NCBI GenBank assembly: GCA_008931825.1
Contig: QXVZ01016105.1
Location: 62,001-126,000, forward strand
DNA length: 64,000 nucleotides
Source of the DNA: Phallusia fumigata
Lineage: Eukaryota > Chordata > Ascidiacea > Phlebobranchia > Ascidiidae
Direction: 5' to 3'
The notes under the pieces are model-generated. The model worked only from the letters and a program-made list of their open reading frames with translations, was not told the origin of the DNA and did no database searches. Positions 10,056 through 21,181 of the stretch are shown one piece after another; position 1 is the stretch's first letter, and the number at the start of each line of letters is the position of its first letter. The position numbers were made by a program, and so were the translations under genes.

Positions 10056-12026
10056 ATGGATCATGCCTTCACAAAACGCCTGAACAGAAGAGAGGTTAAT
10101 TTCCACTACCCGAAACAGTTTGCGTACCAAAGCTACATCGATGGTGATTTGCTTCAACGGTTCAGACTTGAACATGAGCTTAACGGCCATACTGGATGTG
10201 TGAACTGTTTGGATTGGAACCAGAATGGAAGATTATTGGCTAGTGGTTCTGATGATACAAATATCATTTTGTGGGATCCATTTGCTTACAAAGCTTTAAA
10301 CACCATCCAGACTGGACACCATGGAAACATATTTTCCGTTAAGTTTATGCCACACACTAATGATAAAGTGGTCGCAACAGGTGCTGCAGATTATCATGTG
10401 TTCATACATGATGTCAACTACTCTGAAAAGATGCACAGTTATAGTTGTAACTCACGAGTGAAACGACTTGTGACTAGCCCAGCGACACCAGACAATCTCT
10501 GGTCAGCATCTGAGGATGGAATGATCCGCGAATTTGACATTCGGCAACCGGCAAAGTCTGGGGCTCGTGTCATAATAGACCTTACACAGATGTGTGGCCC
10601 TGATGCTGAATGTAAATGCCTTGCAATTAATCCCACCCACCCACATTTGCTTGCTGTAGGTGCCAATGATCCCTACGTCAGGTTATATGACAGAAGAATG
10701 ATTCGAGATGCTCCACAATCTCCGCTTCAATACGGACAAAAGCGCAAGGATAACTTTCATTATTCCACTCATGCATGCTCAAGTTATTTTATTCCAGGAC
10801 ATTTAAGACATAAGCAAAAAGAGTACCGTCGAAAAATGAGGTATCTTTGCTCAACCTATGTAGCATTTAGTCCACTTGGAAATGAACTGCTGGTAAATAT
10901 TGGTGGTGAGCAAGTATATTTGTTTGACATATATAACAGACAAAAAGCATTGTTTCAGCCAACTATAACCAAGCCAAGCAAATCTAAGAAGTCATCACTA
11001 AAAAATGGAAGCATAAAGTTGCCTGTGTCATCTCATGGCGATTCCCCGCATTCTAGTAAAGGTGGCACCAATGGAATATCTTCAATACTGCCACAAATAG
11101 ATGTAAGTGAAATGTCTCAAAAGGTTGCCCCACCACTGTCGCCTGAAGTGGAAAGGCTCAAGGACAAAGCTAATGAACTATTTGGCAAGCAACAGTTTTC
11201 AGCTGCAATCATGGTGTACAATGCTGCGATCAATCTTGCATCTAAATCATCAGTTTTGTACGGAAACAGAGCTGCTGCTTATATTAAAAGGGCATGGGAT
11301 GGGGATATGTATGCTGCTCTGCGTGATTGCAATAGTGCGTTGACCTACAACACGGAACACATTAAAGCACACTTTCGTCTTGTACGTTGTTTGTTTGAGT
11401 TGCACTGGCTAAAAGAGGCTCAAAGCTGCCTTGCAGAATTTAAACAGAAATACCCAAGCTATACTAAAAGTCGTGCATGTTCAGCCCTGGAAAAAGACAT
11501 TAAAAGTGCACTAAAATCTCCTAAAAAATCAGATAAAGATACTCATGATGAAGAAAGCTTTTGTGAAGAAGAAAAACTACTGCAGATTCAAGCCTACGAC
11601 TACTTGCAGAGATACTGCGGCCATTGTAACACCACAACAGATATAAAAGAGGCAAATTTTCTGGGCAGTGCTGGACAGTACATAATAGCTGGCTCAGATG
11701 ATGGATCATTTTTTGTCTGGGAGAAAAAGACTGCCAACCTCGTGCGTGTCATGCATGCTGACGATTCAATCGTTAACTGCTTGCAGCCACATCCGTTCAC
11801 CTGTCTGCTGGCCACCAGCGGTATCGACTATCTTGTAAGGCTTTGGAGCCCAATGGGTGGCAATGTGTGTGATGACAGAACTGTGCTGGAAACAGAAAAT
11901 GCCGCTGCAGCCAACCAAAAGCGAATGAACACTGACCCCCTGGAAACAATGCTGTTATCAATGGGGATAAGGACAGTAGACAGTGGTGAAGAACCAGGTG
12001 ACGGAATTCCTTGCAGCACCAGCTAG
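10056..12026 (+). CDS. WDTC1: WD and tetratricopeptide repeats protein 1 (DCAF9), single exon, 656 aa
   Basis: WDTC1 is a substrate receptor for CUL4-DDB1 ubiquitin ligases, known from fly adipose and mammals for limiting fat storage. The length of 656 aa compares with about 677 in human. WD repeats lie at about residues 40-290 (first repeat LNGHTGCVNCLDWN, closing LWD). EFDIR and LYDRR resemble the WDxR motif used to bind DDB1. A low-complexity Ser/Lys linker (305-360) leads into TPRs (365-470; NELFGKQQFSAAI, LYGNRAAAYIKRAWDGD). Two more WD repeats follow (510-600), including YCGHCNTTTDIKEANFLGS, nearly identical to the vertebrate protein. The tail MNTDPLETMLLSMG is also conserved. The whole ORF lacks introns, although the human gene has many. 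A possible upstream ATG at 10006 would need a 32-nt intron. Ortholog identity is firm. Confidence 0.96.
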   Translation: MDHAFTKRLNRREVNFHYPKQFAYQSYIDGDLLQRFRLEHELNGHTGCVNCLDWNQNGRLLASGSDDTNIILWDPFAYKALNTIQTGHHGNIFSVKFMPHTNDKVVATGAADYHVFIHDVNYSEKMHSYSCNSRVKRLVTSPATPDNLWSASEDGMIREFDIRQPAKSGARVIIDLTQMCGPDAECKCLAINPTHPHLLAVGANDPYVRLYDRRMIRDAPQSPLQYGQKRKDNFHYSTHACSSYFIPGHLRHKQKEYRRKMRYLCSTYVAFSPLGNELLVNIGGEQVYLFDIYNRQKALFQPTITKPSKSKKSSLKNGSIKLPVSSHGDSPHSSKGGTNGISSILPQIDVSEMSQKVAPPLSPEVERLKDKANELFGKQQFSAAIMVYNAAINLASKSSVLYGNRAAAYIKRAWDGDMYAALRDCNSALTYNTEHIKAHFRLVRCLFELHWLKEAQSCLAEFKQKYPSYTKSRACSALEKDIKSALKSPKKSDKDTHDEESFCEEEKLLQIQAYDYLQRYCGHCNTTTDIKEANFLGSAGQYIIAGSDDGSFFVWEKKTANLVRVMHADDSIVNCLQPHPFTCLLATSGIDYLVRLWSPMGGNVCDDRTVLETENAAAANQKRMNTDPLETMLLSMGIRTVDSGEEPGDGIPCSTS

Positions 12027-13017
12027 TACTTAAATATACTATTCAGTGTTTCAGCTTTTTATTACAGCTCATTTGCAAATGTTAACAATATCACAGATAT
12101 GTAAAATAGTGCACTTGTACAGGATTGCCAAAATTGAACATGTTAACAAATAAAAAAGCAACAGTCTTTGATAACACAAAAAGCATTGGATTGTGGACAT
12201 TTGGTGTTGCATATTTTTGTCATCAGTGCGGTGAAATTTAGTTTTCATCTTATGCGTTTGTTTTTTCTACTTTAGTTCCTGTCTGTCTGATTATACAGCT
12301 CAGCTGAATAATTATTGCCCTTGTTTTTGTTCCTAGTGAGCTTTATTACTTTAAATAAGTTTTTTCTGCACATGCTACATGCAAAAAATGTCACAACATA
12401 TTTCTTAGACCCCCAGCCAACAAAATATGTAAAGGTGAAGTGCCAGGCCCCCTATTGATAGCCCCCACTCCAAAAATCGTAGTACTTTACCCTAAAGGTA
12501 GCTTTAAATGGCTTAGTCAGCAATTGTTAAACAGCTTTCTGCAAATGTATACAGCCATGTTTGGTGTCTTTGAAACATGGCAAGTGCGGAAACTGTCACA
12601 TAAGTAACTCAAGCATCAGAAAGAAGGGTATTCCAATGCTTATATCACAGTTATTTGCATTTTAAACCTTTTGGACAGCAACCACATTAAAAGCAGTGGG
12701 CAGTATAACTTAAAGACCTCAGATGCCATTATGTCATAATGGGCAAGGTACTAAAGTGACGTGTTTTTTCGTTTAAGCCTCTGCCCTAAATTTTGTTTTG
12801 GTTTGGAAAGTAAACTTGGAGTTTCCTTAAAAAGCATTGTCTTGTAAGGCTGTATACATTTTTGCAATGTATGTTATGTATTTGGTGTGGACTTAAAACA
12901 GTGTTGCTTGCTTACCTTATTTGGCTCATTTGTGTTTTTTAATGGCAATGTGTTTTCTCTCTTTACCCATTAGAATCAGCTGAATTTCTAAATTCTAAAT
13001 TCTAAACCTTAAACAAG
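12027..13017. other. Intergenic region, WDTC1 to ROMO1
   Basis: WDTC1 3' UTR, then AT-rich unique-looking DNA with no gene. A pyrimidine-rich acceptor (CTCTCTTTACCCATTAG) ends at 12973, 45 nt before the ROMO1 ATG. Confidence 0.6.
12149..12154 (+). terminator. Polyadenylation signal of WDTC1
   Basis: AATAAA about 120 nt after the stop codon, followed by an A-run. Confidence 0.65.
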
Positions 13018-13269
13018 ATGCCTGTATCTTCAAACATGGGCGCTGTGCAAGGTCAAAAAGCTACCTGTTGGCAAACAATAAAAATGGGCTTTACTATGGG
13101 ATTTGTGGTTGGAATGGGCGCTGGAGTCATATTTGGAACATTTGGGGGTCTTAGGATGGGTCACCGGGGTCGGGAGTTATTTGGGACCATTGGAAAGACA
13201 ATGATGCAGAGTGGTGGAACTTTTGGAACCTTTATGGGAATTGGAATGGGAATGAGAGGCTGCTTATAA
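13018..13269 (+). CDS. ROMO1: Reactive oxygen species modulator 1 (83 aa)
   Basis: ROMO1 (Mgr2 in yeast) is a small inner-membrane protein that works with the TIM23 translocase and in mitochondrial redox and cristae organisation. The start MPVSSNMG resembles human MPVAVGPYG. The core [20 protein letters not shown] is the glycine-rich first membrane helix (about residues 22-44). [17 protein letters not shown], then [14 protein letters not shown], matches the near-invariant second half of the family. Length is 83 aa against 79 in human. Single exon. No AATAAA follows before STUB1 begins 230 nt downstream. Confidence 0.95.
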   Translation: MPVSSNMGAVQGQKATCWQTIKMGFTMGFVVGMGAGVIFGTFGGLRMGHRGRELFGTIGKTMMQSGGTFGTFMGIGMGMRGCL

Positions 13270-13499
13270 AAATTTGAAGTTTTTCAAAACAACATGACTT
13301 TTGGCACCTTAAAGGGAACAAGAGGCAGTTTGATTTTCAACAAACCGGAACTTTTGCATCAAATCAAGAGGCTGTAAAACAAGGAAAACATTTTTCAGTT
13401 TAAAAACACTGTTGTTTTATTTAAGTGTTTTTTCATTGTCAATTCACGAATATCTGTTTTTTATGCTGCCTTCTATCATCTAGGTTTTAGGGCCTAGCA
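13270..13499 (+). other. Short ROMO1-STUB1 spacer with splice acceptors
   Basis: Contains no AATAAA or ATTAAA. A pyrimidine-rich tract ends in CATCTAG at 13483, and a second CCTAG ends at 13497, two nt before the STUB1 ATG. This layout fits a polycistronic pre-mRNA whose second gene is trans-spliced, but it fits a STUB1 5' UTR intron too. Confidence 0.45.
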
Positions 13500-16400
13500 A
13501 TGGCTGCAACACAGTACAAGCTGGAGGGTAACCGGTTGTTTTCTCAGAAAAAATATGAGGAGGCAATTAAACAGTACACAAAAGCTATTGTAAGTAAAGC
13601 AACTGGTTTGTTTTATATGGTTACAGTACTTACTAAGTTGGTAATTAATGTTTTGCTCATTTATTCACTTACCCTTTTTGGTTAGTAAGAGTTTACCTCA
13701 TTTTCTCACATTTCCACACACAGTAAATAGCACATAAAGTTGAAAATCAGTTGCGTGATGGCATAGCATCACAAATATTTTGGTGTAATAAAGCAAAAGT
13801 ACTTTGACCTTTTTTCAAAAGTAATGTTCAGCAAATGTCTAAACAAGTCATTGACATAGATTTAGGACTTTCTCCATCCATAACACTGCCAGGGGAAGTA
13901 TTGATTCTGTGACCGACCACAACGCTCAAAGTTTACGGTTTTAATGCCATTTCTTTATCTACTGAATAAAATACAAACTAACCATCATATGGGTTTAAAC
14001 ACTGTACCAGCATTAAACCATGAAAAGTGGTGTTTTATTAAAAGCTTACATGCCTATCTAGTCTAAATAATAGAATGGGGTGGAATCTCACAAACTTTTT
14101 GGTCACAAACATTTAGGAACCAAACTTGAAACCAGTTTTTCAGATTTGTTTTGAAGACAAGATGATGCCTATAAATATCACCACCTGAAACAATCCCCCA
14201 TTAGTTGGTTATGTTTCTACCTTAGTAGTTAAATTCATTTTTTGTGCAGAACAAAAATGCTACTACAGCAGTATACTACACAAACCGAGCTCTCTGCAAT
14301 ATTAAACTGAAGCGCTGGGATGAGGTAATTGATACAGCTAAGTGTTGTATCTACTATTGTTCCAGTTCGCCAAAAAAATTAAAAATTAAAATTAATACAA
14401 TAAAATAAATGGTGCGTATTGCAAGAATCTGTGCGAAATAAAACATATCCATAAACAGTGAAACATAAAGTTGTTGTTTTTCCCCTGTGGATGGAAAAAA
14501 ATAGGTTTAGTTATATATGTGATTGTTTGTTTTTGTTGTTGTATTCAAAACAGCATCTTATTTGTGATCCATAGGTGGTCACAGATTGCAAGGTGGCACT
14601 TGAAAATGACTCGCAATCAGTAAAGGGTCATTTTTTTATGGGACAGTCCAATGTGGAACTGGAAAAATATGATGAGGCAATATGTCACTTGTTAAAAGGT
14701 AACTGTATTCAAAAATACCTGTCATGTTTTAAACTTGCTTACTTGCAGTTGTGTTATGTTAAATGTTGTGTTGGTGTTGTTTGTATTTATGATACTTTGA
14801 TAGGTTATGCTCATAATTGGTTCTCTGTTAAGCAGCCTGCTTCAATAGTTTCATTAGAAAACAAAATAGAAAATTTGCTTATTCTTGTTTTTAAACTTAG
14901 TGACTTTAACTTGATTTGGTTGGTTTGGGCTATGTGTTTCATACTTAGAAAACAGGGACAGTGGCATCAGCGCCAAAGACCTTGCCGATGTCTACACAGT
15001 AATTTTTTTATTATCAGCACATGAATTGGCAAAACAACAGAAGTTGAACTTCGGTGACGATATCGCTTCTACACTTCGTCTTGCAAAAAAGAAAAAGTGG
15101 GACAAACTTGAAAAGCAAAGGATTAATGCTGAAATTGAACTGCAGACATATCTTAACAAGTTAATTGAAGATGACAAGAAAAGGTATAACATTAAATGGC
15201 ACATGGTTGTGTAGATAGGATTTAGGTTTTTGAATTGTCTTATTTTTCTAGTGACTATGTTTTCGTTTTGTAACACCAGTTAGTTTACAGTTTTATCATG
15301 TAATAAAGACCTTTTATTTTTAAACATACTAGGTCATAATTTGAAGTTTAACTATAATAAGTTGCCTTACAGGCCCTTAAGATGTAAATATTATGTAAAT
15401 GCTGATATACTTTTGGGAGTAAATAACCTAGAAGATTTTCATTTTGATATTTGGTAGATTGGAAAACATTCCTACTTTTCTCAAACACACACTTAAATAG
15501 CAGAAGCTTGTTGCTTTGTGGCCATGTGGTTTTAGATGTACTTGAAAGCCTGGTCGGTTATGTTCTGAAACCACAATATCAAGTCTGTACTGTACATATC
15601 CGCTTGCATCAGAATGCGGGGGAATATGACATGTGATTGAGTTGTGTATAGCTTTGCTTGTTTACTGTCAAGTGCAGGATTCATTACCTTTAAGGAACAG
15701 CTCTTGCAAATAGACTTTGCTGCAATATGCAATTGTGTATGGGTGAGGTTGATTTGTAAAGAAACCGAAGAAGTTACAACAAACTTTTACTCCTTACACA
15801 TTTCGCTGAAACTGGATAAAAAAAGACATTACAAGCAATTGTGTTAACAGACTGTGTCTTTTGTCTTATTTGTATTAAACTAATTTCCCACTAATGCAGT
15901 GCGTAGTGGACTAACACTATTATAGGTAGATTGCGTATGAGGTCAAAATCCTGTTACAAAAAGGCTGTGAGGTACTCTACTTTTATTCAGTTCTTTGTAA
16001 AACTTGATGCAAGTTACGAAAAGGTTAAGAAGCACTGCACTGATGTCTTTTGCTTGATTTTTATGGGTAAATATTTTTAAGAGCACTGGATGAAAAAAAA
16101 GAGGAATGTGAACAGTTGGAAAAGGAAGAATCACAGAAACTTGTTTCAGACATCACAACAAACTTTGTATGTATTGAACTTACCCTTTAATTAAGACGCA
16201 ATAGCATAAAGTAAAATAAAGGCACATTTTGTGCAGTTCAGGACTGATCTTAATAAATAATAATTAATAATGCTTGGTTGTTTTAGTTTATTCAATTTCA
16301 TCCCTTCAAAGGAATCGACTGAAGTAATCTTCATTTGTTGTTCTATAGAGCCACATTACAATTTTTACTGAAAGTGTTTTAGTATTTTGTTTTTTAAGCA

Positions 16401-17315
16401 CACTTTTTGTTTCCCTGTTTTGCTCACTGTCACCAAAGCTTACAATATGTTACACATGTTTTGTCAGGAAACAAAGAAACAAGAACTCAATGCCCTCTTT
16501 GCCCAAGTTGATGAGCGACGGAAGGTTTGTAAAAAATACTTACTAATGCTTTTTGGAGGTTGACTGTTTATTAGCAATTTTTGTGCTTTATTTGTTAGAC
16601 CCGCGATGTTCCCGATTACCTTTGTGGAAAAATTAGCTTTGAAATAATGAAAAATCCTGTCATTAGCCCCAGTGGAGTCACTTATGACAAAAAAGACATT
16701 GAAGAGCACTTACAGGTTTGTTAACAGCTTTCTTAAGCAGTTTTTTAGTTTGTTCAATGAAATATATAATATGAACAACACTTTTTGTTGGATTTTAAAT
16801 TAAAAATATGTAACAAGGAAATAAGTAATTGGCAGTATTATTATCACATGAATTTTTTTAAAAGTGCCCCAAAAGTTGTTTTATAAACATTAAAAAGATA
16901 CATATGCTCATGATTTTTAAAAGTTTGTTGAGCCATAATCCATATTTTGTCCATGTAAGCCACCAACTAAAACAGTTTTGAAAACTAATTTAGACACCAT
17001 AACTTGTCATTTCTTTTTCAACTTAATGATGCTGTGTATTTTTCGGACTGCTGTTCTAAAGATTTGAATAGACAATGTATATAGCTGGCTGACAAGCAAA
17101 AAACTATATTCGTTGCATGTGCATCAATGGCCAGTTTAAGTATTTTTGTGATTAAAAGTAAATTAAAACTGACAATTTATCTTTTGCAGAGGGTTGGCCA
17201 TTTTGACCCTGTAACGAGGCACGAACTTAAACTAAACCAATTAATTCCAAACCTTGCGATGAAAGACGTCATCAGTCACTTTATTGAAGAAAATGGCTGG
17301 GTGGAAGAATACTAA
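13500..17315 (+). CDS. STUB1: E3 ubiquitin ligase CHIP (8 exons, complete, 279 aa)
   Basis: CHIP is the cytosolic U-box ligase that binds the EEVD tails of Hsp70 and Hsp90 and ubiquitinates their misfolded clients. Exons: 13500-13589, 14250-14324, 14575-14698, 15018-15183, 16082-16166, 16468-16524, 16599-16715 and 17190-17315. All junctions are GT-AG with consistent phase. The TPR domain (about 1-130) opens with [15 protein letters not shown]7 matches the carboxylate-clamp lysine K30 of human CHIP. A helical charged linker follows ([17 protein letters not shown]). The U-box (about 203-275) reads [37 protein letters not shown] and LIPNLAMKD. The end ENGWVEEY is close to human ENGWVEDY. Length is 279 aa against 303 in human, with the difference mainly at the N-terminus. 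No polyadenylation signal is obvious downstream. Confidence 0.95.
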
Positions 17316-18412
17316 ATATATTTTGTGACTTTGAAGCCTCAATCATATTTCAAAATTATATGTCAGTAGGCCTGTAAAGGCACACTTTGTTTGAAAGCGG
17401 CTTCAAATTTAGCTTCATTCTGCTTTTGTGATTTTTTTATTCAAAACAACCTTAAATGTGGTAAAACTGTCATTTGCAGTCTAATATTGCATAGACAGGG
17501 ATTTAATTTAAAACTGTCTTAACATTTAATAACGTAAAATCAATTTGTTACTGCGGGAAGGAAAACCCATCACAACAACACCGTTCTGTTTCTTCTTAGC
17601 TAGTTTTTGACAAGATTATCTGTCACTTCCAGACAAAACATTTATTGATTTAGTTGGTCTTTTCTTAAGACTCAGTACAACACAAAAGTATGCTCATGAA
17701 AGTGGAAACCAAACTAGACAACCTTCAGCATTTTTTGTTAAAACTTTGCTAAAATCTTTCATAGTTGAATTGCTAAAAGAAAACTCTCAAGTTCTTCTTA
17801 TATGTATGCAATTTACTAACCGTACAACTTTACACCAAACTAAGGTAATATACTAGTTTTCACTTGCAAGAAATGTGACTAACAATGTTAATTTTTATGC
17901 TCCACTCCTTTGTACTGCAATTGCTTTTTTGACAGCGCTACACTGTGTTTAGAAATGTCCAAATCAGTTTTCTGTGCTGGTTTCTTGTCTGGTTCAACGC
18001 TAGTAGGGCAATATTTTTCTTATTTAGTAGTAGGGCCATATTTTCTTACAATATTTCCCCTTTTAGTCACCAGTTAAAGGCCAAAATAGAATTTTGTTTC
18101 TGTCTTGATTTAACGATGTAACAGAAACAAAAAACAAATCTACTAAAATGGTTGTTTACCCACTTTTAAAAGTTAATAGAAACCAAAGCAAGTTTTTATT
18201 GCTGTACTCGTGTTTTGTTTGTAAGGTGCGCTTCCGATGGTTTTCTTCTACTTGTTCATCTGTCTTTGTACATATTCTCTGTTTCTTTTGACCAGTTTTT
18301 GTCCAGGGTTAATGATTTGTGCAGTACCTTAACCCCGGTCCATGTGTTTTCGTTTTCTGTACTGATGAAAATGAAAAAATCAAAGTCATTTTAACAAATT
18401 TACATTTTTTTG

Positions 18413-18427
18413 CCGCTAGGTGGTGCC
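18413..18427 (+). promoter_or_regulatory. CTCF-like motif
   Basis: CCGCTAGGTGGTGCC fits 13 of 15 positions of the vertebrate CTCF core. A match this good is expected by chance in a window this size, so support is weak. Confidence 0.2.
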
Positions 18428-18464
18428 AGTGGTTCAATGTTAGCTTCTAGTGCTGCTAATCAGC

Positions 18465-18575
18465 CAAGCTCTTGGTCGAATGGACTGAGGCGCTTGACCC
18501 ATATACAGACATGAAAAAAACTGTCCGGGATTCGTTCTCGGGATCGTCCCGGGTTTAAACCCCGTGAAAAAAAAA
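18465..18575 (+). mobile_element. tRNA-derived (Leu/Ser-like) pseudogene or SINE head
   Basis: The A-box-like TGGTCGAATGG (18473-18483) is followed by CTGAGGCGCTTGACC, resembling the D-arm and anticodon stem of a class II tRNA (Leu/Ser). A B-box-like GGTTTAAACCC lies at 18552-18562, and a nine-A run ends the unit. The acceptor stem does not pair, so this is not a working tRNA. Confidence 0.45.
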
Positions 18576-18883
18576 TCATCCCAAACGAAATGAGTAAATA
18601 TTTCCTGATAAATATTTGCAAAATCTGCGACAAAACTCAATGGCAACCTTCAAGTAAATTCTCACATGCAATTGCGGGGCCAAAGTAGGGAGGAACAGAA
18701 CCCAAATTGTACGATCCAGTCGGAAAATTTGATTAAGAGTTGGACGTTATTTCAAAGAACTTTTGCAAATGCTTCTGAAAAAAGTTTCGCGCAATTTTTG
18801 CTACATGAACCTTGACTTTGTAAGTGCAGTGCAACTTTTGCTCCGCCGAAAATTAGAATCGCCTACTTTGTTCCTCAGTGTTT

Positions 18884-19050
18884 GAGTTGAGTTTATTTCG
18901 CTTGGTCCAAGAAAACATAGCGACACAATAGCACTAAATCAATTATAAAGCCGGAAAAAGCTCCGTAACGTTAAAACGTTGTGAGGCACGAAAATGTCAA
19001 GGGCACAATTGGTGCATCAAGGTTGAACGCGCTGCAGCTACACCGTCCGC
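18884..19050 (+). repeat. Dispersed repeat family B, copy 1
   Basis: About 165 bp. It opens GAGTTGAGTTTATTTCGCTTG and closes TTGAACGCGCTGCAGCTACA. Internal landmarks are AGCACTAAATCAA, AAGCCGGAAA, ACGTTAAAACGTTGTGAGGC and AAGGGCACAATTGG. It matches the copies at 19337, 20300 and 46001. Confidence 0.85.
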
Positions 19051-19336
19051 AATTGTAGGATCTTCTTTTCAAAAAAATGCTAAAACAGGATTAACAAGTC
19101 CACTGTCAGATAAAAAAAAGGTCAAAGCGTCGCAATTTGATTTCGTGACTTACGTCTTATTTCAGTTTGCTTCGATAATGATAGTAGCTGATGGCAGATG
19201 TCAAAAATGGTGTGGAATTAAAATATACGTTGGTGGGCGTTGGTGCAGTTTGTGGTTTTTGCGGTTGAAAGGAACATATTTCTGCCATTACTGCATCTGT
19301 GTGATAAAAGCACTGGTGCATCTTGCGGTCGCATAC

Positions 19337-19490
19337 GAGTTGAGTTTATTTCGCTTGGTGAAAGAAAACATATAGCACTAAATCAATCACCAAGCCGGAA
19401 ATAGCTGCACCACGTTAAAACGTTATGAGGCGCAAAGAGTCCAAGGGCACAATTTTCGGATCGGACTTGAACGCACTGTACTTACACCGT
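19337..19490 (+). repeat. Dispersed repeat family B, copy 2
   Basis: Same orientation as copy 1, with the same opening, ACGTTAAAACGTTATGAGGC and AAGGGCACAATT. About 290 bp separates the two copies. Confidence 0.85.
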
Positions 19491-20154
19491 AATATAATCC
19501 CTATGCTGTTTTTAGTAATAAACTAGCAAGGTTCCGACCCGGACCTGTAGGGTTCTAAACCACTTTGCTTTTAGTGGACAGCAAACTTTTTTACAAACTT
19601 GAATTTGTGTGCGTAAACCGAAGCGTATTTTTCCATTTATTCTGAGGTTGCTAAAAGTTCGTGTGGCGAAATGACTTGAACACCACATAAATCGTCTTTC
19701 ATTCCATGGGTTCAACCCCTTTTCTAAATTTCGGGGTGGTGTCAAATGTGTTCACAATTGAGCTTCTGAACACGATTATATATTAATGCGCTGAGATTAG
19801 TGCAATCCGTTTTTTAAATTACGTTAAAGTATTTCCCCAAAGCACAACTCATGTCTTTATTTTACCTATGTGTTCCCGATACAAGGAAACAAGTAAATCG
19901 TTTAATATTACACGGCACTCCCTTCAGGATGTGTGTTTTGGAAGTGGTTTGCTTGTACAGTACGACACAAATGTGAAAGTGCTCACGTGAGTGTAGCGTG
20001 TTCCGTAGTGACGTAATATGACAAACGTTGAACGCGAGATCGATAACATTCGAATAAACAGGGTCACCTCCTTGGCCTAAGGGGCAACCATGTTAAAACT
20101 GATAAGGATTATGTGAAAGTACCTGTTGCATATCTCCGTTTACGAACAACGTAG

Positions 20155-20262
20155 CAGCTTTGCTTTATCTACCAACAGTGGCCTTCATTTTTTCGCTCCA
20201 TAACGTTTCAATTTTGTAACCATTATCGGTTTTCTTATGCTGCCTGGGTGTCGAGGATAGTA
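20155..20262 (-). repeat. Dispersed repeat family B, degraded inverted copy
   Basis: On the minus strand it retains an ACGTTATGGAGCG-like core and AAACCGATAATGG, aligning to the middle of family B. The ends are not recognisable. Confidence 0.45.
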
Positions 20263-20299
20263 TTTACCGAGCGATACGAATTTAACTTTACTTAACAAG

Positions 20300-20465
20300 T
20301 TGGGGCAGCTGCAGCGCGTTCTCACTTTGGTCACCAATTGTGCCCTCCATTATTTTTGCACTTTAAAACGTCTCAACGCTGCACAGCTATTGCCGGTTTG
20401 GTAATTGTTGCCATTGGGTTGCTATGATTTCTTTCACCGAGCAAAATAAACTCTGCTCAACTAAG
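20300..20465 (-). repeat. Dispersed repeat family B, copy 3 (inverted)
   Basis: The reverse complement aligns end to end with copies 1 and 2: AGTTGAGCAGAGTTTATTTT opening, CGGTGAAAGAAATCATAGC, GAGGGCACAATTGGTGACC and AACGCGCTGCAGCTGC. Confidence 0.8.
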
Positions 20466-21181
20466 GATATTACTTTACCCAGGTTTGAGTCGAAAAATAG
20501 GTTTGTTGGATATTTTACTTTCATTTTGATTGGGACTTTCATTTTCTGCTTTCGTATTGCGCATTTCAAACACACAGTTTCCTTGTAAGAGAAGCACGTT
20601 TCATCGATTTCGATTTGTATTGCTGCCAAATTACATTGTTGCAAAAATTCTTTTGCGACCGAGTCATTAATATAGAAAGTCGAACCGTGGACCTAGCAAG
20701 TTCCAATCTCAGCAATTTGTAATTATAATCACTATACGCCAAGTCAGAACTGCTTTATTACTGAGAATGTTCTGGGTTGAGGATATCTAAACCTCCAACA
20801 GCCGCCATGTGTACCAACGATCATTGTACAAATTGTTAAAATCTCGAAACTTGGGAGAACAGTCTCAAATGCTGACACAATCGGTCGTTTACAAACACAA
20901 GGAATATATATTTCGCCTAAATCGGCATCGACAGTTCCTTATTCAAAAAGAGTAATCGGTCAAATAGAGTAAAATGCTCTCATGTCGCATTTGAACAATA
21001 GTAAATTTCCTACTCTATTTGAGTTGAGTTATTTTCGGCAGTAACTAGAGTCAAGTCGAGTCTTGTGAAAACCCTGGAATGACTGCAGTCATTAAAACGC
21101 AGTAAAATAATTTTCAAACCAATTTCTTTGAACAGTTGTCGTCAGTTGCTTAGTGACGGTTCAAGCCTGAGCCTAACCAAT

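Noticed and set aside
14956-14998. Possible extra STUB1 exon
   Set aside because: It has an acceptor-like start but no GT donor, and the neighbouring exons already join in phase to give the expected [11 protein letters not shown] sequence.
18070-18135. 12-bp hairpin TTTTGTTTCTGT / ACAGAAACAAAA
   Set aside because: A short, low-complexity AT-rich stem without lower-stem extension; expected by chance in this composition.
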